From: Alphaproteobacteria bacterium
GTDB taxonomy: Bacteria; Pseudomonadota; Alphaproteobacteria; UBA7985; JAUIBT01
NCBI GenBank assembly: GCA_030428565.1
Contig: JAUIDR010000016.1
Span: 1 to 61,711, forward strand
Length of the DNA: 61,711 nt
Reading direction: 5' to 3'
Positions 1 through 8,367 of this stretch are shown here, one piece after another. Below the pieces are notes generated by a model. The model had not been told where the DNA came from. It ran no database searches and saw only the letters and a program-made list of their open reading frames with translations. A program made the translations under genes and the position numbers. Within the stretch, counting starts at the first letter, position 1. Every line of letters begins with the position of its first letter.

Positions 1-7
1 CGCCTAA

Positions 8-859
8 TTGAGGCGAAACGCGGGGGAGGCATCTCTCCAGTCGGGCTACGCCCTCCCTGCAAGACACCACCCCCGCGTTCTCATCCTGATTGACGCTGGA
101 TTCTCATCTTGTTTGTCGCGCTGCATCGGAGCAATCAACCGTGACAAGGTTCAGGCCAGCCTTGAGCAAATACGACAAAGCGGTTTCAACAATGACATGC
201 TTCGAAGATTCGAAGGTCAGGTCGCGCTCTTTCAAAGATTTTGCCCACACTTCCAGGCCATTCCCATGCCCGCATCGATTGAAGAGGCCAACCAAATCGC
301 CCAGCTAGCAACTTATGAAAATCTTGATGCCCTGGAGGCCGTCTACCAGGAGTTCGTCCATGCCATTCGGGATAGCGTTGGGGTCGCGAGCCTCACAAAG
401 AACCCCAAAAAACTGCCGATGTGGGCCCACTATGCCAACAATGCAAAGGGATTCGTTCTCGAATTCGCACACCTGGTCGATGCATTCACAGGTGACAAAA
501 CACAGCTACTCAATGAACCGAGAGATTTGCGGTATTCCCAAGCATTCGAAGGCGTCACATTTGACCCTCACAGCACCCAAAATCTGTTCTTCTGGAAATT
601 GGCTGACTGGGCTTACGAAGAAGAAGTTCGCATCGTTCGCGCCCTGGGAGATTGCGAAAATGTTGGCAAAGACACCGATGACTTATGGATTGCTCGGATT
701 GACCCGCGACATGTGACCGGCATCATTGTCGGCTGGAATGCTGATGCAGGCGACAGGGATGCGCTTGTTGCGTTTTGCAAAGACGCCAAGCGCCCAATTA
801 GGCTCTCGCAAGCAACATTCAAAGGAGTCGATATTCAGTTCGACGACATCTCCTACTGA
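8..859 (+). CDS. DUF2971 family protein, 5'-truncated (possible pseudogene)
   Basis: The middle of the product carries the DUF2971 signature: a Met-Trp-Ala-His-Tyr-Ala block followed by Gly-Phe-Val-Leu-Glu-Phe, and later a Trp-x-Tyr-Glu-Glu-Glu-Val-Arg segment. The family has no settled function; members occur in accessory and defence-like regions. The N-terminal part usual for the family (a Tyr-Lys-Tyr start and an Asn-Asp-Pro-Phe motif) is absent. The frame is closed by a TAA at 5-7, so it cannot continue beyond the window edge. The only start near the top is a TTG at 8, and the first in-frame ATG is about 60 codons in. The first ~30 residues look unlike coding sequence and overlap an inverted repeat (17-26 with 70-79). 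I infer a gene that lost its 5' end; the coding call is moderate and the start is poor. Confidence 0.5.
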   Translation: MRRNAGEASLQSGYALPARHHPRVLILIDAGFSSCLSRCIGAINRDKVQASLEQIRQSGFNNDMLRRFEGQVALFQRFCPHFQAIPMPASIEEANQIAQLATYENLDALEAVYQEFVHAIRDSVGVASLTKNPKKLPMWAHYANNAKGFVLEFAHLVDAFTGDKTQLLNEPRDLRYSQAFEGVTFDPHSTQNLFFWKLADWAYEEEVRIVRALGDCENVGKDTDDLWIARIDPRHVTGIIVGWNADAGDRDALVAFCKDAKRPIRLSQATFKGVDIQFDDISY

Positions 860-913
860 AGATGCACCTTCTGAAAGACTCTATGTTTTCGCGCGAAGTA
901 ACCAGCAGGCTTT

Positions 914-1558
914 CTAAGCCGCCTGCGCCTCGCCGATACCGTTCTTCAGCTGAGCGTAGGCGTCGTTGACCGCCTTGAGCTGGCTTTCGGCATGCGGGTT
1001 GTCCGGATTAAGGTCAGGATGCAGTTTCTTGGCCAAGGTGCGATAGCGCTTTTTGACCTCGTCGGCGCTGACCGGGGCATCTAGACCTAAGACCGCCAAG
1101 GCTTCGCGCTGTTCGCGGCTCAAATGCAGGCTGACGCCGGTTGAAAACGGCCCCCGCTCCTCGTCTTGTTGATGGCCGAAGCGCTGATCCCAAAAACCAA
1201 AGCTATCGTTAAAGCGCGGTTCACCCGAAGCATAGGGGTTCTTGCGCTTGTTTTCCGCGCTGCCAAAGCGGTAGGTCTCACGCCCCCACAGGATATCAGC
1301 GCGGCGTTGTTCTTCCATTTGCGCGGGATTCATGCCCTCAAAATAATTCCAGCTCGAATTGTAGGCTTTGACGTGCTCCAAGCAAAAGCGCCAATACTGG
1401 CCAGGCACGGTACCGCGACCGCCGGGTCCGCGCTTGGGCGCCCTATAGTCCCCTTCGGCCTGACAGCCCGCGTGCTCGCAGGCCGTCGAGCGCGGCTGCT
1501 TGCGCTGCTGTTCGCGCTGGAAGGGCGCATTGATGGCATCGGCTGAGGCTTTACGCAT
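914..1558 (-). CDS. J-domain (DnaJ-like) protein
   Basis: The last ~60 residues form a J domain with the His-Pro-Asp triad in the context KKLHPDLN, the part that stimulates Hsp70 (DnaK) ATPase. The N-terminal part has a Cys-x4-Cys pair (CEHAGCQAEG) and a Phe-Cys-Leu-Glu-His segment that may bind metal. This C-terminal-J architecture of about 200 residues is common in alphaproteobacteria, where the gene faces bolA as it does here. ATG at 1556-1558 is preferred over a TTG seven codons upstream; it gives 214 residues. A client is not evident. Its divergent neighbour BolA lies about 270 bp away, so the two may share a control region. Confidence 0.85.
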   Translation of the reverse strand: MRKASADAINAPFQREQQRKQPRSTACEHAGCQAEGDYRAPKRGPGGRGTVPGQYWRFCLEHVKAYNSSWNYFEGMNPAQMEEQRRADILWGRETYRFGSAENKRKNPYASGEPRFNDSFGFWDQRFGHQQDEERGPFSTGVSLHLSREQREALAVLGLDAPVSADEVKKRYRTLAKKLHPDLNPDNPHAESQLKAVNDAYAQLKNGIGEAQAA

Positions 1559-1830
1559 AGATATTGGGGTCGGCTCCAAAAACGACAGAAGCGGGGCGCC
1601 TCATGGGCGATAGGCGCGCGAATTCTCAAAATAGCGCATGCGGCAGCGCGAATCCAGGGGCCAGGGTGCAAATTTGCGCGTGCTTGGCCTGCCAGGCGTG
1701 AACCGCGGTCCCAAGGCCTCAACCGGGCTTGCCGTGTCGCTCGCCCTAGATTATGCCAATAATTGCCTGCATCATCCCCCCAGCGTTCGAGTGACCCGGC
1801 GCTGGAACCGCAAACTCAAAGAGGCGCTGC

Positions 1831-2100
1831 ATGTCCGTTGCTCAGACCATCAAAGACAAACTGACTGCCGCTTTGGCGCCTAGCCTTATGGAGCTGGAGA
1901 ACGAATCTCAGCAACACGCAGGTCATTATCAAGGCGAGTTGACCGGCGAGACCCACTTCGCCCTTATGCTGGTCTCTGAGGCCTTCGCCGGCAAGACACG
2001 GGTTCAGCGTCACCAAATGGTAAACCAGGCGCTAAAAGAAGAACTGGCGGGACCGGTACACGCGCTGCGCATGCGCCTGCTTGCACCCGATGAAGCCTGA
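1831..2100 (+). CDS. bolA: BolA family protein
   Basis: An 89-residue protein with the BolA-like KH-type fold. The signature is a Thr-His-Phe block after the first strands, then Val-Ser-Glu-Ala-Phe-x-Gly-Lys and Arg-x-Gln-Arg-His-Gln-Met-Val, the helix/turn carrying the conserved histidine. BolA proteins work with monothiol glutaredoxins in iron-sulfur handling and iron sensing, and some act as transcriptional regulators. The length is normal. The GNAT gene overlaps its 3' end, so the two are probably cotranscribed. Divergence from a J-domain gene matches the usual alphaproteobacterial arrangement. Confidence 0.88.
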   Translation: MSVAQTIKDKLTAALAPSLMELENESQQHAGHYQGELTGETHFALMLVSEAFAGKTRVQRHQMVNQALKEELAGPVHALRMRLLAPDEA

Positions 2101-2677
2101 GGAAACGCTGGCCTTGGAGCGTGCAAAAACGGCCCCTATTACTTGGGAAATCTGCAAGGCCGAGCGCGAACAAAGCCTGGCATGCCGCTTGCTCGCCATC
2201 GAATACGCTTGCTCCCACCCCTTTTTATTTGTGGGCCTGGAGCGGGTGGCTTGGCGGCCGCTACCGAGCCTTACCAGCTATCGCCAAGCGCTAGTGGACG
2301 GCCGTGTTTGGATCGGTGGCCCGCCCGCTGATCGGGCTGGGCCGTCGCGACTTGGCCCGCTCGGGTTTTGCATGGCCACGACCAGCGGCAACGACCTGCA
2401 CATCGACGAGCTTGACGTGCTGCCGAGTTGGCAGAACAAGGGCTTGGCCAGCGCGCTCATCGCGCAACTGGCCAAAGATGCCAAAGCGCAAGGCCTGGCG
2501 CGCTTGACGCTGACCACCTTTGTTGCGGTGCCCTGGAACGCTCCCTTTTACGCAAGGCGCGGCTTTCGCAAGATTGCCCCAAAGGCCGGCGGCCCGTGCG
2601 TGACCCGCGAGTGGCAGCGCTTGATTGACAAAGGTATCGACCCAAGCAGTCGCTGCGTCATGGCGCTTGATTTGTAG
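2090..2677 (+). CDS. GNAT family N-acetyltransferase
   Basis: The core shows the acetyl-CoA-binding pattern of GNAT enzymes: a strand DELDVLPSWQNKGLASALI whose Gln-x-x-Gly-x-Ala loop is motif A, then a helix. A later segment, Pro-Trp-Asn-Ala-Pro-Phe-Tyr-x-Arg-x-Gly-Phe, is the typical motif B region. It presumably transfers an acetyl group to a small amine or an N-terminus; the substrate cannot be read. The start at ATG 2090 overlaps the bolA stop by 11 bases (a TTG sits nine bases earlier), which suggests translational coupling. The 104-bp repeats begin 23 bases after its stop. Confidence 0.8.
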   Translation: MKPEETLALERAKTAPITWEICKAEREQSLACRLLAIEYACSHPFLFVGLERVAWRPLPSLTSYRQALVDGRVWIGGPPADRAGPSRLGPLGFCMATTSGNDLHIDELDVLPSWQNKGLASALIAQLAKDAKAQGLARLTLTTFVAVPWNAPFYARRGFRKIAPKAGGPCVTREWQRLIDKGIDPSSRCVMALDL

Positions 2678-2699
2678 CGCGTTTGGCGGCTTTTCCGGC

Positions 2700-3114
2700 G
2701 CTAGAGCGTCGGGCGTCGGTGTAGCAACGGTCCATCCGCTCTAGCTGATTGTCTTCTGGCGCAAGTCCATGCTCACTCGCATTGCCACGCGTTCGCGGCT
2801 TGCGCTAGAGCGTCGGGCGTCGGTGTAGCAACGGTCCATCCGCTCTAGCTGATTGTCTTCTGGCGCAAGTCCATGCTCACTCGCATTGCCACTCGTTCGC
2901 GGCTTGCGCTAGAGCGTCGGGGCTGGTGTAGCAACAGCCCATCGGCTCTAGCTGACTGTCTTCTGGCGCAAGTCCATGCTCACTCGCATTGCCACGCGTT
3001 CGCGGCTTGCGCTAGAGCGTCGGGCGTCGGTGTAGCAACAGCCCATCGGCTCTAGCTGATTGTCTTCTGACGCAAGTCCATGCTCACTCGCATTGCCACT
3101 CGTTCGCGGCTTGC
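2700..3114. repeat. Four tandem copies of a 104-bp palindromic element
   Basis: Units start at 2700, 2804, 2908 and 3011 and are 104, 104, 103 and 104 bp long. Each holds two inverted repeats. The first, GCTAGAGCG ... CGCTCTAGC, spans about 45 bp (8 bp in units 3 and 4). The second, CGCAAG ... CTTGCG, is extended by a near-match and again spans about 45 bp. Units differ at few positions. The last unit runs into the stop codon of the minus-strand LysE-type gene at 3116. A fifth copy stands alone at 8368-8471. Short in-frame ORFs inside the units are artefacts. Size and paired hairpins resemble intergenic REP/BIME-type elements. Confidence 0.9.
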
Positions 3115-3115
3115 G

Positions 3116-3739
3116 CTAGACCAGCCGCGCCGTGAGGATCTTGAGGCTTGCAGCGGTAAAGGCCAAGGCCAAGACCCCTTCAATCCCGCGATGCATCTTC
3201 AAATAGACCCGCGTGACGGCCTTGGAGGAAAACAAAAACGCGTAGCAATGAAACAAAATGGCGCTTTGCAGCCCGACGGCTGCGACCACGAGGGCCAGAT
3301 TCGCACTGCTGGTTTCTGGCGGCAGACCGATCGAATAGAGCGATCCAAAGAACAAGATGGCCTTGGGATTGGTCAAGTGTAAGGCCAAGCCTTTGAGATA
3401 GAGCACCCGCCAATCGCCGGTAAAGGATTTGGTGGCGACCGCCTTGCCCAAAAGGGCCGAACGCGCCGCTTTTATGGCCAAATACATGAGGTAGGCCACA
3501 CCCAAGTAACGTAGGATTTCCAGCATCCAGACGTGCGTGGCCATCAAGGCCCCCAGCCCCAGCGCTGCGGTCATCGACCAAGCCAGCGATCCGGTGGTGA
3601 TACCAGAGGCCAAGGCCAGTCCCGCGCGACGCCCAAAGGCCATCGAGGTGCCCGCCAGCGCTAGCGTCGCTGGCCCCGGGCTGACCATAGCGATGAAAGC
3701 GGCGGCCAATAGGGGCAGCAGATTTATGTCCAAGACCAT
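3116..3739 (-). CDS. LysE family translocator
   Basis: A 207-residue, strongly hydrophobic protein with the LysE/RhtB hallmark near the N-terminus (MVSPGPATLALAGTSMAFG) and about six predicted membrane helices. A conserved Asn-Pro-Lys-Ala sits in the middle (HLTNPKAILFFGSLY). Such proteins export amino acids or related small metabolites from the cytoplasm; the substrate is unknown. ATG at 3737-3739 is chosen because AAAGG lies just upstream and the protein then has the family length; the frame is open for 50 more codons but those read as non-coding. The stop codon touches the tandem 104-bp repeats. The rpsA terminator lies upstream, so it is probably its own transcription unit. Confidence 0.85.
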   Translation of the reverse strand: MVLDINLLPLLAAAFIAMVSPGPATLALAGTSMAFGRRAGLALASGITTGSLAWSMTAALGLGALMATHVWMLEILRYLGVAYLMYLAIKAARSALLGKAVATKSFTGDWRVLYLKGLALHLTNPKAILFFGSLYSIGLPPETSSANLALVVAAVGLQSAILFHCYAFLFSSKAVTRVYLKMHRGIEGVLALAFTAASLKILTARLV

Positions 3740-3853
3740 AAGGGGCCTTTCTATACAAGGGCTAGAAGCAGGGGCTATAAGCAGGGGCCACAAACTGGAA
3801 CAACAAACAAGCACGCGCGTTCTAACCTGGAGCTTACGGCACGCGATAGTCAT

Positions 3854-3885
3854 AAAAAAGGGGCCCCCAAATGGGAGCCCCTTTT
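3854..3885 (-). terminator. Intrinsic terminator of rpsA
   Basis: Read on the minus strand, a GC-rich hairpin (AAAAGGGGC ... GCCCCTTTT) is followed by a run of T. It lies about 40 bases after the rpsA stop and before the LysE-type gene. Confidence 0.85.
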
Positions 3886-3926
3886 GCACGCAAACGGCAA
3901 TGCGCCGCCCGATTTTTTGACCAGCC

Positions 3927-5603
3927 TTACTTCTTCAGGCCAGACAGGGCTTCGCCCAGAATGTCGCCCAAAGACGCGCCAGAATCGGCTGAGCCGTACT
4001 CGGCCATAGCTGACTTTTCTTCGTCAACTTCGCGGGCCTTGATTGACAGGTTCACCTTGCGGGTACGCTTGTCGATCATGGTGATCTTAGCATCCAGCTT
4101 CTCGCCAGCGGCGAAACGGTCGGGACGCTGCTCATCACGGTCACGCGCCAATTCAGCGCGGCGGATGTAGCCGGTCAGGCCTTCAGCCAACTCAACTTCG
4201 ATACCGCCGTCCTGGACCTCTTTAACGGTCACAGTCACGATCTGGTTCTTAGAGAAGCCGTCGATGGCGCTCTCAAAGGGATCGTCAGCCAGCTGCTTGA
4301 TGCCCAGCGCGATACGCTCCTTGTCGATATCGACTTCCAAGACCTTGGCTTGAACAACCTGGCCCTTCTGGTAGTCCTGCACGGCTTCTTCGCCGGAGCG
4401 GTCCCAATCCAGGTCGGACAGGTGAACCATGCCGTCGATTTGACCGTCCAAGCCGACGAACAGGCCGAACTCGGTGATGTTGCGGATTTCGCCTTCGATG
4501 GCTGAACCAACAGGGTGAGCCGCCTGGAAAGCATCCCAGGGGTTTTCCATGCACTGTTTCAGGCCCAAAGAGATACGGCGCTTGTCCTGGTCCACATCCA
4601 AGACCATGACTTCGACTTCTTGAGACGTTGAAACGATCTTGCCGGGGTGAACGTTCTTCTTGACCCAAGACATCTCTGAGACGTGTACCAGGCCTTCGAT
4701 GCCGTCTTCCAGCTCGACGAAAGCACCGTAGTCGGTGATGTTGGTGACGCGACCAGCCAGCTTGGCACCTTTGGGGTACTTAGCGACGGCGCCTTCCCAA
4801 GGATCAGAGCCCAACTGCTTCATGCCCAACGAGATGCGCTGAGTTTCGGGGTTGAACTTGATGACCTGGACTTTGACTTGATCGCCAATGTTCAGAACTT
4901 CTGACGGGTTGTTGACGCGCTTCCAAGAGATATCGGTCACGTGCAACAGGCCATCGACGCCACCCAGGTCCACGAAGGCACCGTAGTTGGTGATGTTCTT
5001 GACCACACCATCCAGGATATCGCCTTCCTTCAGGTTCGATACCAACTCGGCACGCTGCTCGGCGCGGGTCTCTTCCAAAACGGCGCGACGAGAGACAACG
5101 ATGTTGCCGCGTGCGCGGTCCATCTTCAGGATTTGGAAGGGCTGGGTTTCACCCATCAGCGGGGTGATGTCGCGCACGGGGCGAATGTCAACCTGAGACC
5201 CAGGCAAGAAGGCCACTGCGCCACCCAGATCCACGGTAAAGCCACCTTTGACTTTGCCGAAGATAACGCCGTTAACGCGCTCGTTCTTGTCTGCTTTTGC
5301 TTCCAGCTCGATCCAAGCTTCTTCGCGGCGGGCTTTGTCGCGCGACAGCATGATCTCACCATTGCGGTCTTCGTAGCGTTCTACGAAAACGTCAACCTGG
5401 TCGCCGGTCTTGATCTCCAGCTCTTCACCAGGGGTTGTGAATTCCTTCAGAGCAACGCGGCCCTCTGATTTCAGGCCAACGTCGATCAAGACGAGGTCAT
5501 TCTCGATGCCCAGGATGGTGCCTTTAATCACCTTTCCTTCCAGGGTTTCTGAGAAAGTTTCGTTAAGGAGGTCTTCGAATGATTCCATTGTGGCAGATGC
5601 CAT
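3927..5603 (-). CDS. rpsA: 30S ribosomal protein S1
   Basis: A 558-residue protein made of six S1 (OB-fold) RNA-binding repeats at roughly 30-100, 120-185, 205-275, 290-360, 377-447 and 465-532. Recurring blocks are Gly-x-Val-x-x-(Ile/Val)-Thr-(Asp/Asn)-Tyr-Gly-Ala-Phe-Val and (Leu/Val)-His-Val-(Ser/Thr)-(Asp/Glu). S1 helps the 30S subunit bind and unfold mRNA leaders. The length is normal for a Gram-negative S1. ATG at 5601-5603 is chosen (MASATMESFEDLL), matching alphaproteobacterial S1 N-termini; the frame extends 13 codons further without family similarity. It lies downstream of cmk on the same strand with a 136-base gap, the usual cmk-rpsA order, and has a clear terminator. Confidence 0.96.
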   Translation of the reverse strand: MASATMESFEDLLNETFSETLEGKVIKGTILGIENDLVLIDVGLKSEGRVALKEFTTPGEELEIKTGDQVDVFVERYEDRNGEIMLSRDKARREEAWIELEAKADKNERVNGVIFGKVKGGFTVDLGGAVAFLPGSQVDIRPVRDITPLMGETQPFQILKMDRARGNIVVSRRAVLEETRAEQRAELVSNLKEGDILDGVVKNITNYGAFVDLGGVDGLLHVTDISWKRVNNPSEVLNIGDQVKVQVIKFNPETQRISLGMKQLGSDPWEGAVAKYPKGAKLAGRVTNITDYGAFVELEDGIEGLVHVSEMSWVKKNVHPGKIVSTSQEVEVMVLDVDQDKRRISLGLKQCMENPWDAFQAAHPVGSAIEGEIRNITEFGLFVGLDGQIDGMVHLSDLDWDRSGEEAVQDYQKGQVVQAKVLEVDIDKERIALGIKQLADDPFESAIDGFSKNQIVTVTVKEVQDGGIEVELAEGLTGYIRRAELARDRDEQRPDRFAAGEKLDAKITMIDKRTRKVNLSIKAREVDEEKSAMAEYGSADSGASLGDILGEALSGLKK

Positions 5604-5739
5604 GTGATGTGGGTCTTCTAGGTTAGAGGGACGGGTCAGCATTGCGCCGAACCAAATGCGCCCCAGGGGTTAAGGTTTAAGGGGTTCGTTCCGTTACGGG
5701 AAACCGCACGGGTGACCGATAGGAAGAACTGTCGAAGCT

Positions 5740-6453
5740 TCAAGCGCCAAATGTCTGGGAAGCCAAGTCAAAAGCGCGTTTAAAGGCCTGATCGGCGTCC
5801 ATTTCGCTGGTATCCAGCAAAATAGCGTCCTCTGCGGGCTTTAAGGGCGCGGTTGCCCGGGTCCGGTCCCGTTCATCACGGTCCTTTAGATCCGACAATA
5901 CTCGCGCGTATGTAGCCGAGTCGCCGCGGTTCTGCAACTCTTGAAACCGCCGCATGGCGCGCGCTTCTTCATTTGCGGTGACGAACAACTTCAGCGCTGC
6001 GTCCGGCAAGATGACGGTTCCGATGTCCCTGCCGTCCAGAACGACACCGCGGCATCCTTCGGGTGGCGCTTCGGCAAAGCGGCGCTGAAAAGCGACCAAG
6101 GCCTGGCGTGCCTGGGGCATAGCAGCAACAACCGATGCCGCTTCGCCCACCGCTTCTTTGCGCAAATCATCGCGCTGAAAGGCCTGTGCAGAGCAGCGGG
6201 CCGCCAAATCGGAAATTGCGTTTTCGTTTTTTAAATCAAGGCCTTGCTCCATTGCGATCGCACCCAATCCCCGGTAGAGCGAGCCGGTATCAAGGTAAGC
6301 AAACCCCAGGCTTTGAGCCAAACGGCGGCCAATAGTTCCCTTGCCCGAGGCCACCGGCCCGTCAATTGCAATCGCCCGTAACTTGTCGCCAATCGGCAGA
6401 CTGCCGGGGTCATATGTGCTGGCCGGGGCCGAAGATTGCGTCGCTTTAGACAT
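5740..6453 (-). CDS. cmk: Cytidylate kinase
   Basis: It phosphorylates CMP and dCMP with ATP in the cytoplasm. The P-loop is clear (IDGPVASGKGTIGRRLA, about residues 30-46). The (d)CMP-binding segments follow: Leu-Asp-Thr-Gly-Ser-Leu-Tyr-Arg after the P-loop, Leu-Asp-Gly-Arg-Asp-Ile-Gly-Thr-Val in the middle, and a lid-like Asp-x-x-Asp-Arg-x-Arg stretch. The length of 237 includes an N-terminal extension of about 25 residues. ATG 6453 has AAAGG upstream. In many alphaproteobacteria aroA precedes cmk; here about 500 bp without a gene separates it from the divergent TIGR02300 gene instead. Confidence 0.95.
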   Translation of the reverse strand: MSKATQSSAPASTYDPGSLPIGDKLRAIAIDGPVASGKGTIGRRLAQSLGFAYLDTGSLYRGLGAIAMEQGLDLKNENAISDLAARCSAQAFQRDDLRKEAVGEAASVVAAMPQARQALVAFQRRFAEAPPEGCRGVVLDGRDIGTVILPDAALKLFVTANEEARAMRRFQELQNRGDSATYARVLSDLKDRDERDRTRATAPLKPAEDAILLDTSEMDADQAFKRAFDLASQTFGA

Positions 6454-6948
6454 GGCTACCTTTATCTACTTTCCGTCGGATGGGTGGCTTGACGCGGGCC
6501 GTGCGGCTTTTGGTGCCACACGCAGACACCGCAACATTTTTGCTTGTCTTTAGTGCGACGGTGCCAATTACACCTAAATTTGCGTGAGAATCCAAGCTCA
6601 CAACCCAAGAGGCTGGCAACCTAAGCCATGACCTTCGATCTGTCCACGTTGCAAGCAAGCTGGCTAAGGCCGGACAGCGAGCATCTGGTGCCAAGACGCG
6701 CCCGCGCCACCAGCCTTGCGCATAAGTACAAATCCACCCATTGACAGCCCGATGCGGCTATGTCAGTTGCAAACGCCATTTTGTACTGGCATTTATGACG
6801 GCGCGTGCCTAACTCGGGAAACCTTGGGGCGGAGCGCTCACGCAGCTCCGCGTTGCCAAACCGTCGTCATTACGCCGTCCAGAGCCCTGCTCTGGCCCGT
6901 CAACCGTCTAGCCTTTTGCGCCTAGCTACTTGCAAGGAAAAACCTGTC
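6454..6948. other. Intergenic region between divergent cmk and TIGR02300 gene
   Basis: No convincing gene is seen in these 495 bases on either strand. They should hold the promoters of both divergent units. A TTGACA hexamer occurs at 6741-6746 on the plus strand, but no good -10 sits at the right spacing. I looked for remnants of aroA, usual upstream of cmk, and saw none. Confidence 0.5.
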
Positions 6949-7314
6949 ATGGTCCAAGCCGACTGGGGTTTGAAACGCCTATGCCAATCCTGCGGCATCA
7001 AGTTTTACGATTTCCATAAATCGCCGATCATCTGCCCCGACTGTGGCGACGAATTTGATCCCGATGCTCTGTTGGTCGGCCGCCGTCGCGTCGCTGCCAA
7101 GGAGACCGTCGAGGACGAAGCAGAAGAACCCATCAAGCCGCTGGCCACCACAGAAGAAAGCGACGTGGATACCGACGACATTGATTTGGAAGATGACGTT
7201 GATTTGGGTGACACCTCAAACGACGCGATTCTGGAAGACGATGAAGACGACATGGACAGCAATGACCTTGGCGTCGAGACCTATAGCGACAACGACGACG
7301 AAGACGATTCCTAG
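6949..7314 (+). CDS. TIGR02300 family zinc-ribbon protein with acidic tail
   Basis: The N-terminal ~45 residues match the TIGR02300 family: a Trp-Gly-x-Lys-Arg start, a Cys-x-x-Cys (CQSCGIKFYDF) and a second Cys-x-x-Cys (CPDCGDEFDPD), forming one likely zinc ribbon. The remaining ~75 residues are strongly acidic, almost only Asp, Glu, Ser, Thr and Asn. The function is unknown. The family is nearly confined to alphaproteobacteria and typically sits beside a tRNA-Ala gene, as here. ATG 6949 is supported by AAGGA at 6934; the frame is open further upstream without family similarity. Confidence 0.88.
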   Translation: MVQADWGLKRLCQSCGIKFYDFHKSPIICPDCGDEFDPDALLVGRRRVAAKETVEDEAEEPIKPLATTEESDVDTDDIDLEDDVDLGDTSNDAILEDDEDDMDSNDLGVETYSDNDDEDDS

Positions 7315-7710
7315 TCAGCGCCCTAGGTCGCGCCCCGTCAGCGCCCTGGTTTGCCGCGCCATGGTCCGCATTCGCAGAATTGTTTTTGGGCTCGTTTGCC
7401 GGGCCCAACTGCAATCTGAAAAAGCCCTTGCGTCGCCACGTCGCGAAGGCGATTCGGCGCTGTTTTATGACTAGTTTTCGGTCTGTTAAATTCAGCGCCA
7501 AGCCATGCTAGGCGGCCAAGATCGGGTAAGCGCGTTGATCTTTTCAGGCCGCGATCCGATCAAAGGGGCTGCCTTTTTGGTATTTGTGCCAAGGCGAGCG
7601 AACGTTTGACCAAGGCGCGCCTCCAGGTCGCAAAAATTTTTGCGCCAAACTGCAAAAAAGCATCTTGCAATGCCGGGCTAGCAGCGCTAGCTATCCCCTA
7701 CTCAGCGCGT
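7315..7710. other. Intergenic region with a 16-bp perfect palindrome
   Basis: No gene is seen in these 396 bases. An 11-base sequence that starts at the last base of the TIGR02300 stop codon (7314-7324) recurs at 7337-7347. A perfect 16-bp palindrome, CGCAAAAATTTTTGCG, lies at 7629-7644, and the probable tRNA promoter at 7665-7693. Confidence 0.6.
7665..7693 (+). promoter_or_regulatory. Probable promoter of tRNA-Ala
   Basis: TTGCAA (-35) and TAGCTA (-10) are separated by 17 bases. A start about 10 bases after the -10 would fall just before the tRNA at 7711. The hexamers match the consensus only partly, so this is a position-supported guess. Confidence 0.4.
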
Positions 7711-7786
7711 GGGGCTATAGCTCAGCTGGGAGAGCGCTTCAATGGCATTGAAGAGGTCAGCGGTTCGATCCCGCTTAGCTCCACCA
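7711..7786 (+). tRNA. tRNA-Ala (anticodon GGC)
   Basis: A 76-base cloverleaf with encoded CCA. The acceptor stem GGGGCTA / TAGCTCC contains the G3-U70 wobble pair that identifies alanine tRNA. The D arm is GCTC ... GAGC. The anticodon stem CTTCA / TGAAG encloses loop ATGGCAT with anticodon GGC. The T arm has TTCGATC between AGCGG and CCGCT. The gene stands alone, with the TIGR02300 gene upstream. Confidence 0.98.
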
Positions 7787-8076
7787 AATTCTCCGAAAAT
7801 CTGTAGTTTTTTGATCTTCAGGCTGTGCATTGAGCTATCCTGGGCCTGCGTGTGGCTGGGCTTTCCTGGGCCTGCGTCTTGCAAACCTTCGGTCAGCCCC
7901 TTAAAGGCCTGCGCACAGGCACCTTAAAGCAATGCCCGAGCTGTCGTTCTCGATTGAGCCAAGAGGTGCTTGACGGGCCCTTGCGGTCAAATCAAGCAGA
8001 TAGAGCGTGATGCGCGATCCCGTTCGAGCCAATAGGCGCTGAAGCAAACAAGCCAGCGCAGCCAGCGGCCGATGGG

Positions 8077-8334
8077 CTAAACTTGCGCCTGCCAATCCTC
8101 ATAGAGCGCATCCAGATAGGCCGCCAACTCCTCGTCCAGAGCCGTTATGCCGCCGGCGCTGTGGGTCGTCAGTTCAACGTGCAACCAGCGATAGACGTTT
8201 TGCCATTCTGGGTGATGGTTCATTTCCTCGATCTTGTTGGAGGCGGCAACCATGAAGGCCAGCGCATCGGTAAAACTCTTGAATTTGAACGATTTACGCA
8301 GGCGATCTGGCGCCCGTTCCCATTCCTGTGCCAT
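8077..8334 (-). CDS. phhB: 4a-hydroxytetrahydrobiopterin dehydratase (PCD/DCoH family)
   Basis: An 85-residue protein with the family active-site pattern Glu-x3-His-His-Pro-x-Trp followed by Tyr and a Leu-x-Thr-His block ending in an Asp (EEMNHHPEWQNVYRWLHV ... THSAGGITALD). PCD dehydrates 4a-hydroxytetrahydropterin, regenerating the cofactor for aromatic amino-acid hydroxylases; in bacteria without phenylalanine hydroxylase it may serve molybdopterin-related roles. ATG at 8332-8334 is preferred because GGAGGAGCG lies upstream and the frame before it is unlike the family. A single 104-bp repeat begins 34 bases upstream. No hydroxylase gene is nearby. Confidence 0.88.
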   Translation of the reverse strand: MAQEWERAPDRLRKSFKFKSFTDALAFMVAASNKIEEMNHHPEWQNVYRWLHVELTTHSAGGITALDEELAAYLDALYEDWQAQV

Positions 8335-8367
8335 CTTTTTACGCTCCTCCAATCCTGGGGTTGAAGC

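Noticed and set aside
2700-3114. CRISPR-like array
   Set aside because: Units are 104 bp and directly adjoining, with no unique spacers and no cas genes; it is a tandem repeat.
6454-6948. Remnant of aroA upstream of cmk
   Set aside because: No conserved EPSP synthase motif was recognised in any frame.
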